Shown: positions 1-8,986, counted from the first letter of the stretch. The stretch is DNA of 64,000 nucleotides from MADRE3 sp963718195 (GCA_963718195.1 CAVQYQ010000006.1:744001-808000); one strand, 5' to 3'. Numbers and translations are program-made. Notes: a model not told the origin generated them from the letters alone.

Positions 1-757
1 CAATTTCGTCTACATGGTTCCTGATGATGGCAAAGTTTCGCTGGCCAAGCGAGGTTAGCAAACCATCGGCAATAGTTTGCGGGTTAATCGATGGAATAAT
101 TTCACCTTTCAAAAAAGAACGATAGGCATCATCAGCGCCTGCAGGTTCACAGCCAACGACTCTTGTCCCGGGCGAGATGTGCTTAACTGCAAGTGCAGAT
201 CCGGCCAGTAACCCGCCTCCACCGACTGGTATGAGGACACGGTTCATCTCGTCCAGATCTTCGAGCATCTCCTTTGCAGCGGTACCCTGGCCGGCTATAA
301 CATCAAAATTGTCGTATGGGTGGACTTCAGTTGCTCCTGTTTCTTCAATAATTGTCGCCAGAGCTGATTCGCGTGCCTGGAGCGTGGGTTCGCAAAAGGA
401 GATGCTGGCGCCGTAACCGGCAACCGCTCTCTTTTTTATTTCAGGTGCATTTTCCGGCATTACCACATAGGCATCCACGCCCCTGGTTTTTGCTGCCAAT
501 GCCAGGGCGGCAGCATGGTTCCCCGAGGAATGGGTGGCAACACCTTTTTTCGCTTTTTCATTGTCCAGTGACATGACCGCGTTGATAGCTCCCCGGAACT
601 TGAACGCTCCAACCTTCTGGAAGTTTTCACACTTAAAGTAAATGTCTTCACTGGTTAACAGGTTGATACTCTGGGAGCTGAGCACCGGTGTCCGGTGCGC
701 GAACTGCCCGACAACCGTATGGGCTTTAACCACATCACTATAGGCTGGAATATTCAT
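1..757 (-). CDS. Threonine/serine dehydratase or serine racemase, PLP fold type II (3' end outside window)
   Basis: The reading frame opens at an ATG at 757 and runs off the left edge without a stop, giving at least 252 residues of a family usually about 320 long. The PLP lysine sits in a KVGAFKFRGA motif (Lys53), followed by the SSGNHAAA substrate loop near residue 78 and the phosphate-binding GGGGLLAG near residue 180. These are the hallmarks of threonine dehydratase, serine racemase and 3-hydroxyaspartate dehydratase, which remove ammonia from or racemise hydroxy amino acids in the cytoplasm. The regulatory ACT domain of biosynthetic IlvA would lie beyond the window if present, so the exact member cannot be named. 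No good ribosome binding site is visible before the ATG. It points the same way as the pqi operon but is separated from it by 233 bases. Confidence 0.88.
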   Translation of the reverse strand, partial: MNIPAYSDVVKAHTVVGQFAHRTPVLSSQSINLLTSEDIYFKCENFQKVGAFKFRGAINAVMSLDNEKAKKGVATHSSGNHAAALALAAKTRGVDAYVVMPENAPEIKKRAVAGYGASISFCEPTLQARESALATIIEETGATEVHPYDNFDVIAGQGTAAKEMLEDLDEMNRVLIPVGGGGLLAGSALAVKHISPGTRVVGCEPAGADDAYRSFLKGEIIPSINPQTIADGLLTSLGQRNFAIIRNHVDEI

Positions 758-780
758 GGGTATTTAGAAGTATCAAGTCA

Positions 781-923
781 TCAGGCAAACAGAACACTGC
801 CATCGGCTGTCTCTTTTCTTGGTATAAAGCCATGGTGCTGAAAATGCTCACGGAGATCTTCGTTCAGGACAATAATCCACTTGCCTGCGGCAGGTCCTGT
901 TAAAATGGCAGTGGATCAAACTG
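781..923 (-). pseudogene. Short decayed reading frame without a start codon
   Basis: Between pqiC and the dehydratase the minus strand holds a protein-like stretch ending in a TGA at 781-783 (residues such as GKWIIVLNEDLREHF and GFIPRKETADG). It has no ATG, GTG or TTG start. Upstream in the same frame is a TGA at 916-918, and before that more protein-like codons reaching back to the pqiC stop. I do not recognise the family. It could be the tail of a lost gene or a chance open stretch. A selenocysteine reading of the TGA is not supported, because no start codon lies between it and the pqiC stop. Confidence 0.25.
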
Positions 924-990
924 CTTCCAAGCCGATACAAAAATACTGGCCTATCTTCCAGTTGGGTGCCTTCTCAAACTGTTTTGATGA

Positions 991-1599
991 CTATTTCCTG
1001 ACCAAAAGGGCGTTGGCGATCTCCTCGCAGAATTTGGCCAGCGCGCGGCTCTGGGCGGCAACAAGGGCGTCGTAACTGTCCTCTGAGACGGTTTCTTTCA
1101 GCTCAGAGCGGTGTACAACTGCTTCGACATCCTTGCCTTCTTCTATGACCATCCAGGTTGCGGAGAGCTCTGCATAGTGACCCAGCTGCCCTCCGAATTT
1201 CTGGATGTCAACGGTGATACGGATGTCCGGTTTGAAATATCGCTCCCAGGGGCGGGCCATGATCTGATCACTGTTTAGTAGAATAGCGAGGTTTTGCGTC
1301 ATTACCCGGGTAAAATCCTGCTGGAGTGATCCGGCCCACCGGTGAAATTCATTTATGCTGATCTGGTTTTTACCGGTTTTGGTAACAATGGCCGGGCGGA
1401 TCAATTGATCTGGGAATGTCACCGGGCCAATACCGATGGCCATGTCGGCCGCTATTCCTGCTGAATGATCCGGCCTATCCATTTCGTCAATGGAACTCAG
1501 GGTGTAAAAAATTGCATTCGGTGATGTGCCGGTGCATCCTGCAACCAGGAAGAGTACGAGCAATGCCGGGAAGCAGCGTAACGTTTTCTTTACAATCAT
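991..1599 (-). CDS. pqiC: PqiC-like outer-membrane lipoprotein (ABC-type transport auxiliary component)
   Basis: A 202-residue protein beginning with a lipoprotein signal: a charged N-terminus, a hydrophobic stretch and a VAGC lipobox with the lipidated cysteine at residue 22. The rest resembles the YmbA/PqiC family, which sits on the inner leaflet of the outer membrane and docks the PqiB needle there. Its ATG overlaps the stop of pqiB (ATGA), so the two are translationally coupled. Gene order pqiA-pqiA-pqiB-pqiC supports the call. Confidence 0.85.
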   Translation of the reverse strand: MIVKKTLRCFPALLVLFLVAGCTGTSPNAIFYTLSSIDEMDRPDHSAGIAADMAIGIGPVTFPDQLIRPAIVTKTGKNQISINEFHRWAGSLQQDFTRVMTQNLAILLNSDQIMARPWERYFKPDIRITVDIQKFGGQLGHYAELSATWMVIEEGKDVEAVVHRSELKETVSEDSYDALVAAQSRALAKFCEEIANALLVRK

Positions 1600-3266
1600 A
1601 ATTGGCCCTCACTTTTTTTGCCCTGGATCAAGGCCTCGGGATGTCTTGAAAGCATATCGGTAAGGTCGGTAATTGACCGGGCGGCCTCCGAGAGTGCATT
1701 CAGAGAGTTTCGTAAATCATCATAGAGCAGTGAGTCTGCGCTGACCCAGTTATCCATGTCTTTGACCAGTTTTTCAACCTCAGCCAGGGTGGTATTGACC
1801 TGTGGGATGGTGCCGGTGTTTATCATCTCTATTGTTGTATCCAGCTCTGTTATAACGCGGTTTATTGCCGAAATTGCATTTTGAAGTTCCTTGTTGCTTA
1901 CCAGTTTTTCAATGGAAACCATTGTATTTTTTAGATCTTTGGCAATCTCGTCCAGGGGGAGTACGCTGAGCTTTTTCATGAATTCGCCCAGATCGTTCAT
2001 CAACGTCTGTGAGGCAGCAGGTATGCTTGGCAGGACAAACAGGTCATTGTATATCTTGATATCAGTCGCTGGAGCTTCATCAAAATATTCAAGATCAATA
2101 AAAAGCTGTCCCGACAGCAGGTTACCGGTCTTCAATTGAGCTCTCATACCACCTTTGACAAAATGATCCACTCGTTTTTTAGTCTCTTCGTCTGTTTGAT
2201 TTACAGGTACATCTCCATAATGATGAATGATGCTGATTCGCACCATGGTTGAGAATTTATTATTTTCAAAATCTGCTACCAGTTCGATGTCGTTAACAGT
2301 GCCAAGTTGAAAACCCCTGAATTCAATCGGCGCGCCAATGGAGAGCCCTCGAACCGAGCCGAAAAACTCTATGTAGTAATCATTTTGTGACTCAGATCGA
2401 TCTGTTTCGGCTTCATCCTGACTTTCAAAGAGTATATAACGTGCGTGGGCTGCTGCTGCAGGTGCGGGTTCGTTCAGAGGTGAACTAAAAGCTAATCCAC
2501 CAATCATCAGGGATACCATGGACTGCGTATCAACACGCAGACCGCTGGCTGTTAACTGGAGATCCAGTCCGCTTGATAGCCAGAATCTGGAATTTTCACG
2601 GACAAATTGATCATACGGAGCATCTATAAAAATGCTAATCTCAATATCGTCACCATGTTCGTCCATCTCAAAATCAATAACCTGACCAACTTTTACCTGG
2701 CGAAAATAGATCGGTGATCCCGGGTTTAACGAACCAAGGCGGTTAGCGGTCAATTGAAAACGTTTTCCCTGCCTCTCGCTGGTGATGATTGGAGTCTTTT
2801 GCATACCGACAAAAGATTCGGCAGGTTCTCCTTCGGTACTGGGTTCAATGCCGATATAGGCTCCCCCCAGCAAGGTTCCAAGACCTGAGACTTCAGTGGC
2901 TGTGATGCGAGCCCGAACGACCCAGAATCTTGTATTTTCAGTAAGATAGGGAGTTGCCTCTTTCTTCATTCGGATTTTCAAGGCGACGCGATCCTGGTCA
3001 GGAACTATATCAATGGTTTCCACAACTCCGACTTCAACATTCTTGAATTTCACTTTGCTTTTTCCTGCCTCAAGCCCATCCGCCGTCTTGAAGGTTACCG
3101 TGATTAGCGGTCCTTTTTCGGTAATCGATTTGTATGCCAGCCAGCCTCCGATTAACACGGCAACCAGTGGTACGAGCCAGACGATAGAGAGTGAGCGACG
3201 CTGCCTGATAACCGGAGCTGCACCGATAGACTTATTAATGGGTTGTTCAGTTTTCTCTGTCATCAT
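1596..3266 (-). CDS. pqiB: PqiB-type MCE (MlaD) protein with three MCE domains
   Basis: A 556-residue inner-membrane-anchored periplasmic protein. After a short cytoplasmic tail, one transmembrane segment lies near residues 28-46 (IVWLVPLVAVLIGGWLA). Three MCE repeats follow, starting near residues 52, 168 and 295, each with the typical 'GLxxGxxVxFRGxxVGxV' flavour (for example LSIGAPIEFRGFQLG in the third). The C-terminal 130 residues are heptad-rich helix, as in PqiB, where stacked MCE rings and a coiled coil form a lipid-conducting needle across the periplasm. Start: ATGATG with a GAGG box just upstream; the second ATG (3263) has the better spacing. It overlaps the 3' end of the upstream pqiA-like gene by 20 bases, which indicates an operon. 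Confidence 0.93.
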   Translation of the reverse strand: MMTEKTEQPINKSIGAAPVIRQRRSLSIVWLVPLVAVLIGGWLAYKSITEKGPLITVTFKTADGLEAGKSKVKFKNVEVGVVETIDIVPDQDRVALKIRMKKEATPYLTENTRFWVVRARITATEVSGLGTLLGGAYIGIEPSTEGEPAESFVGMQKTPIITSERQGKRFQLTANRLGSLNPGSPIYFRQVKVGQVIDFEMDEHGDDIEISIFIDAPYDQFVRENSRFWLSSGLDLQLTASGLRVDTQSMVSLMIGGLAFSSPLNEPAPAAAAHARYILFESQDEAETDRSESQNDYYIEFFGSVRGLSIGAPIEFRGFQLGTVNDIELVADFENNKFSTMVRISIIHHYGDVPVNQTDEETKKRVDHFVKGGMRAQLKTGNLLSGQLFIDLEYFDEAPATDIKIYNDLFVLPSIPAASQTLMNDLGEFMKKLSVLPLDEIAKDLKNTMVSIEKLVSNKELQNAISAINRVITELDTTIEMINTGTIPQVNTTLAEVEKLVKDMDNWVSADSLLYDDLRNSLNALSEAARSITDLTDMLSRHPEALIQGKKSEGQL

Positions 3267-3882
3267 AATCCTCTAAATTATCCCAAATCAGCCGGGAATC
3301 AAAACTTTCTGCGGCGAACATGGTAATCACTACAACAGCGGCAAAATAAAGGGCGCCGGAACCGGCTTCAATATTTGCCAGTGAGCCGAAATGAACAAGC
3401 GCAACCAGGATGGTTACAACAAATATGTCGAGCATCGACCAGCGCCCGATCGCTTCGGTGAGACGATACAGCCGTGTTCTATCGACCGGTCGCCATTGCC
3501 AGCGGAATTGAACGGAGATCATCAGTATCACCAGGATCAGCAGTTTCAGGAGGGGAACAAAAACACTGGCGACAAAGATAATGAGTGCTACCGGCCAGCT
3601 GCCGCTGTGGACGAAATAGATGACACCGCTCATGATGGTATCAGACTGGACCCCGGCAAATGAAGCGGTATGGGTAATGGGAAAAACATTCGCCGGAATG
3701 TAAAATACAGCCGCTGCGATTACCAGCGCCCAGGTCCGGGCAATACTTTTTGGTTTGCGGCTTTGCAGCTCTGTTCCACAACGGGGACACAAAGAAGGCA
3801 GTGCCGACTGTTTGCACAGCAGGTGGCAGCAATGGCATGAAACCATACCCATGTTCAGTGCTGTAGACGGCTTAATGCTCAT
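3247..3882 (-). CDS. pqiA: PqiA-like membrane protein, second half
   Basis: A 211-residue inner-membrane protein with an N-terminal zinc-ribbon (CHCC near residue 16 and CPRC near residue 33) followed by about four transmembrane helices. E. coli PqiA is a single protein of about 417 residues made of two homologous halves, each with such a ribbon. Here this protein corresponds to one half and the gene upstream to the other, joined by an ATGA overlap. PqiA is the integral-membrane partner of the PqiB lipid-transport needle. The 3' end overlaps pqiB. Confidence 0.88.
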   Translation of the reverse strand: MSIKPSTALNMGMVSCHCCHLLCKQSALPSLCPRCGTELQSRKPKSIARTWALVIAAAVFYIPANVFPITHTASFAGVQSDTIMSGVIYFVHSGSWPVALIIFVASVFVPLLKLLILVILMISVQFRWQWRPVDRTRLYRLTEAIGRWSMLDIFVVTILVALVHFGSLANIEAGSGALYFAAVVVITMFAAESFDSRLIWDNLEDYDDREN

Positions 3883-4547
3883 GTGTAGTCAACTTTCTCC
3901 CAGATTATATGTTCATCAAGCGTCACGATTATGGTGGTGAGCACGAAGATGAGGGCAAAGAACGCAAACAGCGACAGACCTGGTATTAATGATGCCATCT
4001 TGATCAGTTTAAACCCTGATACGATAATTCCCAGCATGAAAATTTCCATCATCCCCCATGGTTTGAGAAAGAGGTAGAACCTGAATACCGGTACAATGAA
4101 TTTAGGTACACGATCGAGTTGCAGGGGAAGAAGGATATAGATCAGGCAGCATAAACTGGTCGCAGGGACGATAACAACGGTAATCAGCACCAGCGTGGCA
4201 ATAGGGCCCATCTGCTGGTTGAACAGTTCAAATATTCCGGTGGCAAGTGTTGTTTCTCGCAGCTGGGAACCAATTTTGAAAGCAATAAACGGGAAGGTGT
4301 TCGCGATGATAAACAGTATGGACCCTGCTATGGCGAGGGCAAGCGTTCGGTTAAGGCTGTCTTTTTTGGGGCGGTAGAGCGTTGACTCACAGCGCACACA
4401 GCGAGCTACTTCACCAGCGGGCACATGGGGCAGCTGGTGAATCAGGTCACATTCGTGGCAGGCGATAAATTGATCTTCTGTCATCCTTGTCTGGCAAGAA
4501 AAGTGTTTAATCGTAATCCGGTGACGAGAAATGGATCTGTGATGCAC
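3879..4547 (-). CDS. pqiA: PqiA-like membrane protein, first half
   Basis: A 222-residue protein with a CHEC...CVRC zinc ribbon and about four transmembrane helices, homologous to the N-terminal half of PqiA. It is the first gene of a four-gene pqi operon whose members overlap one another. The longest frame begins with GTG at 4547. An ATG at 4484, about eight residues before the ribbon, matches the usual PqiA N-terminus better, but neither start has a convincing ribosome binding site. Confidence 0.83.
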   Translation of the reverse strand: MHHRSISRHRITIKHFSCQTRMTEDQFIACHECDLIHQLPHVPAGEVARCVRCESTLYRPKKDSLNRTLALAIAGSILFIIANTFPFIAFKIGSQLRETTLATGIFELFNQQMGPIATLVLITVVIVPATSLCCLIYILLPLQLDRVPKFIVPVFRFYLFLKPWGMMEIFMLGIIVSGFKLIKMASLIPGLSLFAFFALIFVLTTIIVTLDEHIIWEKVDYT

Positions 4548-4995
4548 ATAATTACGCAGGCCGAATCATTTCTGTCAGGCGAGGTTCATTTTGTTGTTGT
4601 TTGATAACAAATATCTCTACAACAGACCGTGGCACTAGGCAAGAACTACTCTTATCAGCGGATCAATAAATCATTAATCCTTGATCGCGTAAATGGTTCA
4701 CCGGTAGTATCTTTGCTCTGAAATGTATGGATTGCACTGGTACTGGGTATTATAGTGGTAAATGGTCTGCAGAATGCATATTTTTCTGGTTTCAGGTCAT
4801 AACAAGGAAAAGAGGCGGATGACCTGCTTTAAGATGCGATACGTACGATGATTTTCAGCGATCTGCACTGTTTGTTTTGGGATCGGGGAGTGATACTATT
4901 GTCGGTGTTTTTACTCGGACCGAGGGTGCACGCAAGAGGTCAGGTTCCTGTCATGCCTGTATAAGCAGCAGGATTACGGTTTAGGAGTTTCGGAC
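4548..4995. other. Intergenic region between divergent pqi operon and small secreted-protein gene
   Basis: About 450 bases separate two divergently transcribed genes. I found no open frame with a ribosome binding site and no recognisable riboswitch. It should hold the pqi promoter on the minus strand and the promoter for the gene at 4996. The right end carries a clear AGGAG box (4983-4987) eight bases before that gene. Confidence 0.4.
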
Positions 4996-5340
4996 ATGAT
5001 GCAAAGATTCATTATTCTGATCGTGCTGCTGGTCCCTTCGATTGGCAGCGCCGATAACTGGCGGGTCCACCTGAAAGTATGCAACCAGGACACTGCCTGC
5101 GCAAAAGAACAGGCTAAGGCACGTGATCTCTGGGATAACATGGAATGGACCGAGGAGCTGAAACGGTCCTGTAGAAAACAGTATATCCAGCCGTACTGGA
5201 AAGATTATATTGGTGCCGTTAATTGTGTAAGCCAAATGGAGAATGCCAGACAAGAATTTCAATTGAAAGAATCTGAGATCAAAAGAAACAACAATGAGCA
5301 CCGCACCTACCAGTACGGCCACGGGGTGCGGGTTCGGTAG
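4996..5340 (+). CDS. Small secreted protein of unknown function
   Basis: A 114-residue protein with a classical Sec signal peptide (hydrophobic residues about 4-16, cleavage expected after SIGSA near residue 19). The mature part is about 95 residues, highly charged, with four cysteines (KVCNQD, TACAKE, RSCRKQ, VNCVSQ) that could form two disulfides in the periplasm. A good AGGAG box lies eight bases upstream, which supports expression. I do not recognise the family. It stands alone, 89 bases before the isochorismatase-like gene on the same strand. Confidence 0.7.
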   Translation: MMQRFIILIVLLVPSIGSADNWRVHLKVCNQDTACAKEQAKARDLWDNMEWTEELKRSCRKQYIQPYWKDYIGAVNCVSQMENARQEFQLKESEIKRNNNEHRTYQYGHGVRVR

Positions 5341-5429
5341 AGGAACCTTTTGAGCCTTGCTGATAAGCAACCGAGTATGGCCGGAAACCGGCAGGTTCAA
5401 GTTCATGAGCATAATAAAAGGGATACGAC

Positions 5430-5981
5430 ATGAAGAATACAGCGCTGCTGATTATCGATGTCCAGAATGATTATTTTCCCGGCGGCAAGATGGAGCTGCC
5501 GGAGGCGGTTAAAGCTGTCGACCGGATCAAGGTGATTCTAGACGAATTTCGCCGACAGGGGCTGCCGGTTATCCATATCGAGCATGAATCTGTAAACGAG
5601 GGTGCCACGTTCTTTCTCCCGGGGACACAAGGGCAGAAGATTCACGATCTCCTCCAGCCCCAGGCAGGAGAAACGGTCATTGTCAAACAATATCCCAACA
5701 GCTTTCTCAAAACACAATTGCAGCACCATCTCGAAGAAAACGGGATCAGCCGGCTGGTTATCACCGGAATGATGACATTCATGTGTGTGGACGCCACCAC
5801 CCGAGCGGCAAAAGATCTGGACTATGAGTGTGTGCTCGTCCATGACTGCACTGCCACCCCTCCCGTTGAGTTTGCAGGAGTTTCCTGCAGCGCAGAGCAG
5901 GCAAAAGCAACGGTAAGCCGTGCACTGTCATTCATCTGTGACGAGGTGGTCAGCACGGAAGAATGTCTTCAGCGTCTCTGA
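5430..5981 (+). CDS. Cysteine hydrolase, isochorismatase/nicotinamidase fold
   Basis: A 183-residue cytoplasmic enzyme with the family triad: Asp10 in IIDVQNDY, a lysine near residue 86 (IVKQYPNSF), and the nucleophilic cysteine in the GMMTFMCVDATTRAA loop at about residue 113. The family cleaves amide or vinyl-ether bonds (nicotinamide, N-carbamoyl compounds, isochorismate), and the substrate here cannot be fixed. The zinc-binding DxHxxxH of true nicotinamidases is not present, so a generic amidohydrolase is more likely. An AAGGGA box precedes the ATG. It converges on the ABC permease gene with only seven bases between the stops. Confidence 0.9.
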   Translation: MKNTALLIIDVQNDYFPGGKMELPEAVKAVDRIKVILDEFRRQGLPVIHIEHESVNEGATFFLPGTQGQKIHDLLQPQAGETVIVKQYPNSFLKTQLQHHLEENGISRLVITGMMTFMCVDATTRAAKDLDYECVLVHDCTATPPVEFAGVSCSAEQAKATVSRALSFICDEVVSTEECLQRL

Positions 5982-5988
5982 TCAAGAT

Positions 5989-6738
5989 TTATTTATCTAT
6001 CTCAGTCCAGCGACAGAGTCGGCGTTCAAGACGGTCCAGGATCAGGTAGAGGCTGAACCCCAGCAGTGCCATGCAGAAGATACCCGTATACAGAGCGGTG
6101 TAATCGGCTCTTCCCCATGAGTCCATGATGATATAGCCCAGACCCCGGGTTGTCGCAAAGGACTCAACAAAAAACAGGATTGCCACAGCCGTGCCAATGG
6201 AAATTCGCATGGCGGTTAAAATCTTCGGCAGGCTTGCCGGTAAAATAACATGAAAATACACCTGCAGCCGCGAAGCACCCAGGGTCTGCATGGAATAGTA
6301 GTAATTCTGGTGTATGTTCTTTGCGGCATCCCTCGTGGTAACAAGGATCTGGAAAAAAACAATTAAGGCGATGAGAAAGATCTTTGAGAAGTTACCAATT
6401 CCAAAGAGGATGATTATCAGCGGCAGCAGGACCACATGGGGGACCGGATAAAGCAGATAAATAAATGGTGACAATCTTTTGCGCAATGGTTCTTCCGCTC
6501 CGATCAAGAGTCCCAGGGGGACTGCCGTGATCAGGGCCAGGAAAATCCCCAGCAGGGCCCGGACACTGCTGATCAGCAGGTCATCAATGAGGCTGCCGTC
6601 GGCGACTTTCTGAAAGACATCGATCAGTACGATCCACGGTTGAGGCAGGGCCATGGAGTTGAGAACAAGAGCCGCTATCTCCCAGAGGCCCAAAAGGATG
6701 AGTCCGGCGACGATTATATCACGCTTCCTGCCCATCAT
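5989..6738 (-). CDS. ABC transporter permease, Ssu/Tau/Thi type
   Basis: A 249-residue inner-membrane protein with about six helices and the BPD_transp_1 coupling loop (LGASRLQVYFHVILPASLP near residues 155-173), which contacts the ATPase. The family imports sulfonates, taurine, nitrate or thiamine precursors. The gene overlaps the ATPase gene by 20 bases and is last in the importer operon. Confidence 0.92.
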   Translation of the reverse strand: MMGRKRDIIVAGLILLGLWEIAALVLNSMALPQPWIVLIDVFQKVADGSLIDDLLISSVRALLGIFLALITAVPLGLLIGAEEPLRKRLSPFIYLLYPVPHVVLLPLIIILFGIGNFSKIFLIALIVFFQILVTTRDAAKNIHQNYYYSMQTLGASRLQVYFHVILPASLPKILTAMRISIGTAVAILFFVESFATTRGLGYIIMDSWGRADYTALYTGIFCMALLGFSLYLILDRLERRLCRWTEIDK

Positions 6739-7462
6739 ACTCCCCTTTAAGAACGTGTCGAAGCTCTTTGCAGCGCTGGAAAAATATATCCTGCTGCCTG
6801 TGCTCTCTGCTGCCGGCTTCCGGATTGTCCACGATATGCACTATTTGTCCCGGAGATTTGCTCAGCACGATGATTTTATGGCCGAGGAATACTGCCTCTT
6901 CGATAGAGTGAGTTACCAGGACAATCGTTATTTTCCTCGACTGTTGAATACCGAGAATAAGATTCTGCAGACGCTCACGCGTCAGGGCGTCAAGTGATGA
7001 GAGCGGTTCATCCATGAAGAGAATGTCGGGTTCAACCGCCAGGGCCCGGGCGAGGGCAACACGCTGCTGCATACCCCCTGAGAGCTGGATAGGGTAATGA
7101 TCTCCAAACCCAGACAAGCCCATTTCCCGCAACAGGTCGGCTGTCTGTTTTTCAATAACCTCTCTGGCTTCCCGTTTGAGAACAAGGCCCAGGCTGATAT
7201 TCTGGGCGACCGTCTTCCATGGAAAAAGGCCATAGGTCTGGAGGATAGTGCCTGTTTCAGAACCAGCGGAAATTCTAATTGTACCTGAATCGGGTTTTCT
7301 CAGTCCTGCAAGCAGGAAGAGCAGGGACGTCTTGCCGCAACCTGACGGTCCAATAACTGCGCAGGTGGTGTTCGGCTCTACCTGAAAAGATATGTCTTTC
7401 AGGACCTGGTTTACCGAGTGATCATTCTTGAAACATAGGCTTGCCGCACTGACGTCTATCAT
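6719..7462 (-). CDS. ABC transporter ATP-binding protein, Ssu/Tau/Thi type
   Basis: A 247-residue ATPase with Walker A GPSGCGKTS (near residue 38), signature LSGGMQQR (near 128), Walker B ILFMDEP (near 150) and the H-loop histidine in VTHSIEEA (near 187). The Q-loop (TYGLFPW) matches the nitrate/sulfonate/taurine subfamily. It starts three bases after the binding-protein stop and overlaps the permease, so the three form one transcription unit. Confidence 0.94.
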   Translation of the reverse strand: MIDVSAASLCFKNDHSVNQVLKDISFQVEPNTTCAVIGPSGCGKTSLLFLLAGLRKPDSGTIRISAGSETGTILQTYGLFPWKTVAQNISLGLVLKREAREVIEKQTADLLREMGLSGFGDHYPIQLSGGMQQRVALARALAVEPDILFMDEPLSSLDALTRERLQNLILGIQQSRKITIVLVTHSIEEAVFLGHKIIVLSKSPGQIVHIVDNPEAGSREHRQQDIFFQRCKELRHVLKGEYDGQEA

Positions 7463-7465
7463 ACG

Positions 7466-8401
7466 TTATTCCGACCCAGCCATGAAATCGGTTGCCACCA
7501 TTGACGCGTATGGAATATCTTGAACAAGGTCTTTCGCCATCAGCCACTGGATAACCGGGTCGTACAGTGATTTACTGAATGGTGCTGGAGTCGGGTAGGT
7601 CGGGATGGTGTATGTCTTGGCCAGAAATGGGGGGATGCGGCCTTTTTCAACAAAAAGGTCTCGATATTTTTCCGGATCGCTGTTAATCGCCTCAACTGAA
7701 CGCTTGTACGCTTTGAAAAATCGAGCAATTTCCGGTTGCCGTTCAGACAGCACGTCACCTCGAAAGACGATAACCGTCTGTGAAAGACTTTCCTTGCTGG
7801 AATCATCGGCTATCAATATCCTGGCACCTTTTCCTGCTGCAATCGATGCAAGTGGCTCAGGTAGGGTGGCGGCCTGCACAGATCCGGACAAGAGCATCTG
7901 CATACGAATCGGCATTTTCTTGACTTCTATTTTTCTGATTTCATCAGGTTTGAATCCGCGGTCTTCCAGGAGACGATCAGTTACATACTCAATAATTGTT
8001 GCGTTGGAAACCGCGATCTCAACACCTTTCAGTTGTTCGATTGATCCTATTCCCGATTTGGGCGCAGCGAGGATTGCGAAAATGCCCTCTGCGGGGGTTT
8101 TTCCCAAACAAAGAGAGGTGATTTTGATATCTCCTCTGCCTCTGTCAAATAACAGGGCACCGACCGGGTCGGTGATCGCCCCGTCGATTGCCCCGGCCGT
8201 CAATGCGCTGTCCCGCTCAAGTGCGCTTAAGAACGGGACGAGCTCCACCTCGAGCTCTTCATCAGTGTAGAAACCTTCATTATCGGCAAGGTAAAACGGA
8301 ACAGAATCCTCGATCAGCAGGACTCCCACCCTAAGCGGTTCGGACGCTGAAAGTGGAACTGCGATGATGAGGAGGAGGCATGAGAAAAGAAAATGTTTCA
8401 T
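7466..8401 (-). CDS. ABC substrate-binding protein, SsuA/THI5 family
   Basis: A 311-residue periplasmic binding protein with a Sec signal peptide (residues 1-19, cleavage after PLSAS). The N-terminal lobe starts LRVGVLLIEDSVPFYLA and contains ALTAGAIDGAITDPV, typical of the NMT1/SsuA family that binds small sulfonates, taurine, nitrate or pyrimidine precursors. The ligand cannot be read from the sequence. There is no thiamine riboswitch in the 84 bases upstream, which argues mildly against a ThiY role. It leads an SBP-ATPase-permease operon and follows a flavin reductase gene on the same strand. Confidence 0.9.
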   Translation of the reverse strand: MKHFLFSCLLLIIAVPLSASEPLRVGVLLIEDSVPFYLADNEGFYTDEELEVELVPFLSALERDSALTAGAIDGAITDPVGALLFDRGRGDIKITSLCLGKTPAEGIFAILAAPKSGIGSIEQLKGVEIAVSNATIIEYVTDRLLEDRGFKPDEIRKIEVKKMPIRMQMLLSGSVQAATLPEPLASIAAGKGARILIADDSSKESLSQTVIVFRGDVLSERQPEIARFFKAYKRSVEAINSDPEKYRDLFVEKGRIPPFLAKTYTIPTYPTPAPFSKSLYDPVIQWLMAKDLVQDIPYASMVATDFMAGSE

Positions 8402-8485
8402 TGTTATTCCTTAAAGCATGAGTAACAGGTTGGTTTATCAGGTTGTTGAGGATCAATCGGGCAAGAAATAGGCAGCGAAAAAGCC

Positions 8486-8986
8486 CTATTCTGTCTCATA
8501 ACATGCCATAATTTCACCAAAATAGAGGGTGTGGTAATCATTTTCGGGATAGAGTTTGGTAAAGTTTTTATCCAGCATGGCCGGATCCATGGGGGATTTG
8601 TATATTATTTTGCACTCGTAGTGGACGCCGGGGATATCAATAATCGGGGATGCAACATGGGTTGATTGCTTCTGACGCAGTCCACACTCGTCGAACTTGT
8701 TGAAATCTCTTCCAGATTTCGTCCCGCAAAACATCACCGCCTCCTTAAATGTTTTGTCGAGCGGGATGGTAACCGTGAAATTATCGCTTTTTTCCATCAG
8801 GGAAAAGGTATGTCTGGAATCTCTGACGGCAACCATGAACACTTCTTTTTTCCAGACGAAACCGATAGTTGCCCAGCCAATCGTCATGGTGTTCAGCTGG
8901 TCATCAGCCTTAACGGTCAGAAAAGCACCTTTGGTAAGACGTTTCATCATCACTTCACTGTCCTGAAGATAGGTTCGCTCTTTCAT
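8486..8986 (-). CDS. Flavin reductase family protein (FMN-binding split barrel)
   Basis: A 166-residue protein of the Flavin_Reduct fold: MTIGWATIGFVWKKEVFMVAV and a following DSRHTF segment bind FMN, as in ferric/flavin reductases and the NADH:FMN partners of two-component monooxygenases. An ATG at 8986 with GAGG eight bases upstream is preferred over a longer frame that begins at 9070 with a cysteine-rich extension. It sits 85 bases upstream of the SsuA-like importer on the same strand. In sulfonate utilisation a flavin reductase often accompanies the importer, but no FMNH2-dependent monooxygenase is present here, so the link is only suggestive. Confidence 0.88.
   Translation of the reverse strand: MKERTYLQDSEVMMKRLTKGAFLTVKADDQLNTMTIGWATIGFVWKKEVFMVAVRDSRHTFSLMEKSDNFTVTIPLDKTFKEAVMFCGTKSGRDFNKFDECGLRQKQSTHVASPIIDIPGVHYECKIIYKSPMDPAMLDKNFTKLYPENDYHTLYFGEIMACYETE

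Noticed and set aside
916..918. TGA read as selenocysteine in the relic before pqiC
   Set aside because: No start codon lies between the pqiC stop and this TGA, and the nearest hairpin lacks a G in the first loop positions.
881..1075. Open frame on the plus strand across the 3' end of pqiC
   Set aside because: It is antisense to pqiC, lacks a ribosome binding site and has no family resemblance.
8402..8485. Thiamine pyrophosphate riboswitch before the SsuA/THI5-like gene
   Set aside because: The gap is only 84 bases and contains no CUGAGA or thi-box sequence.
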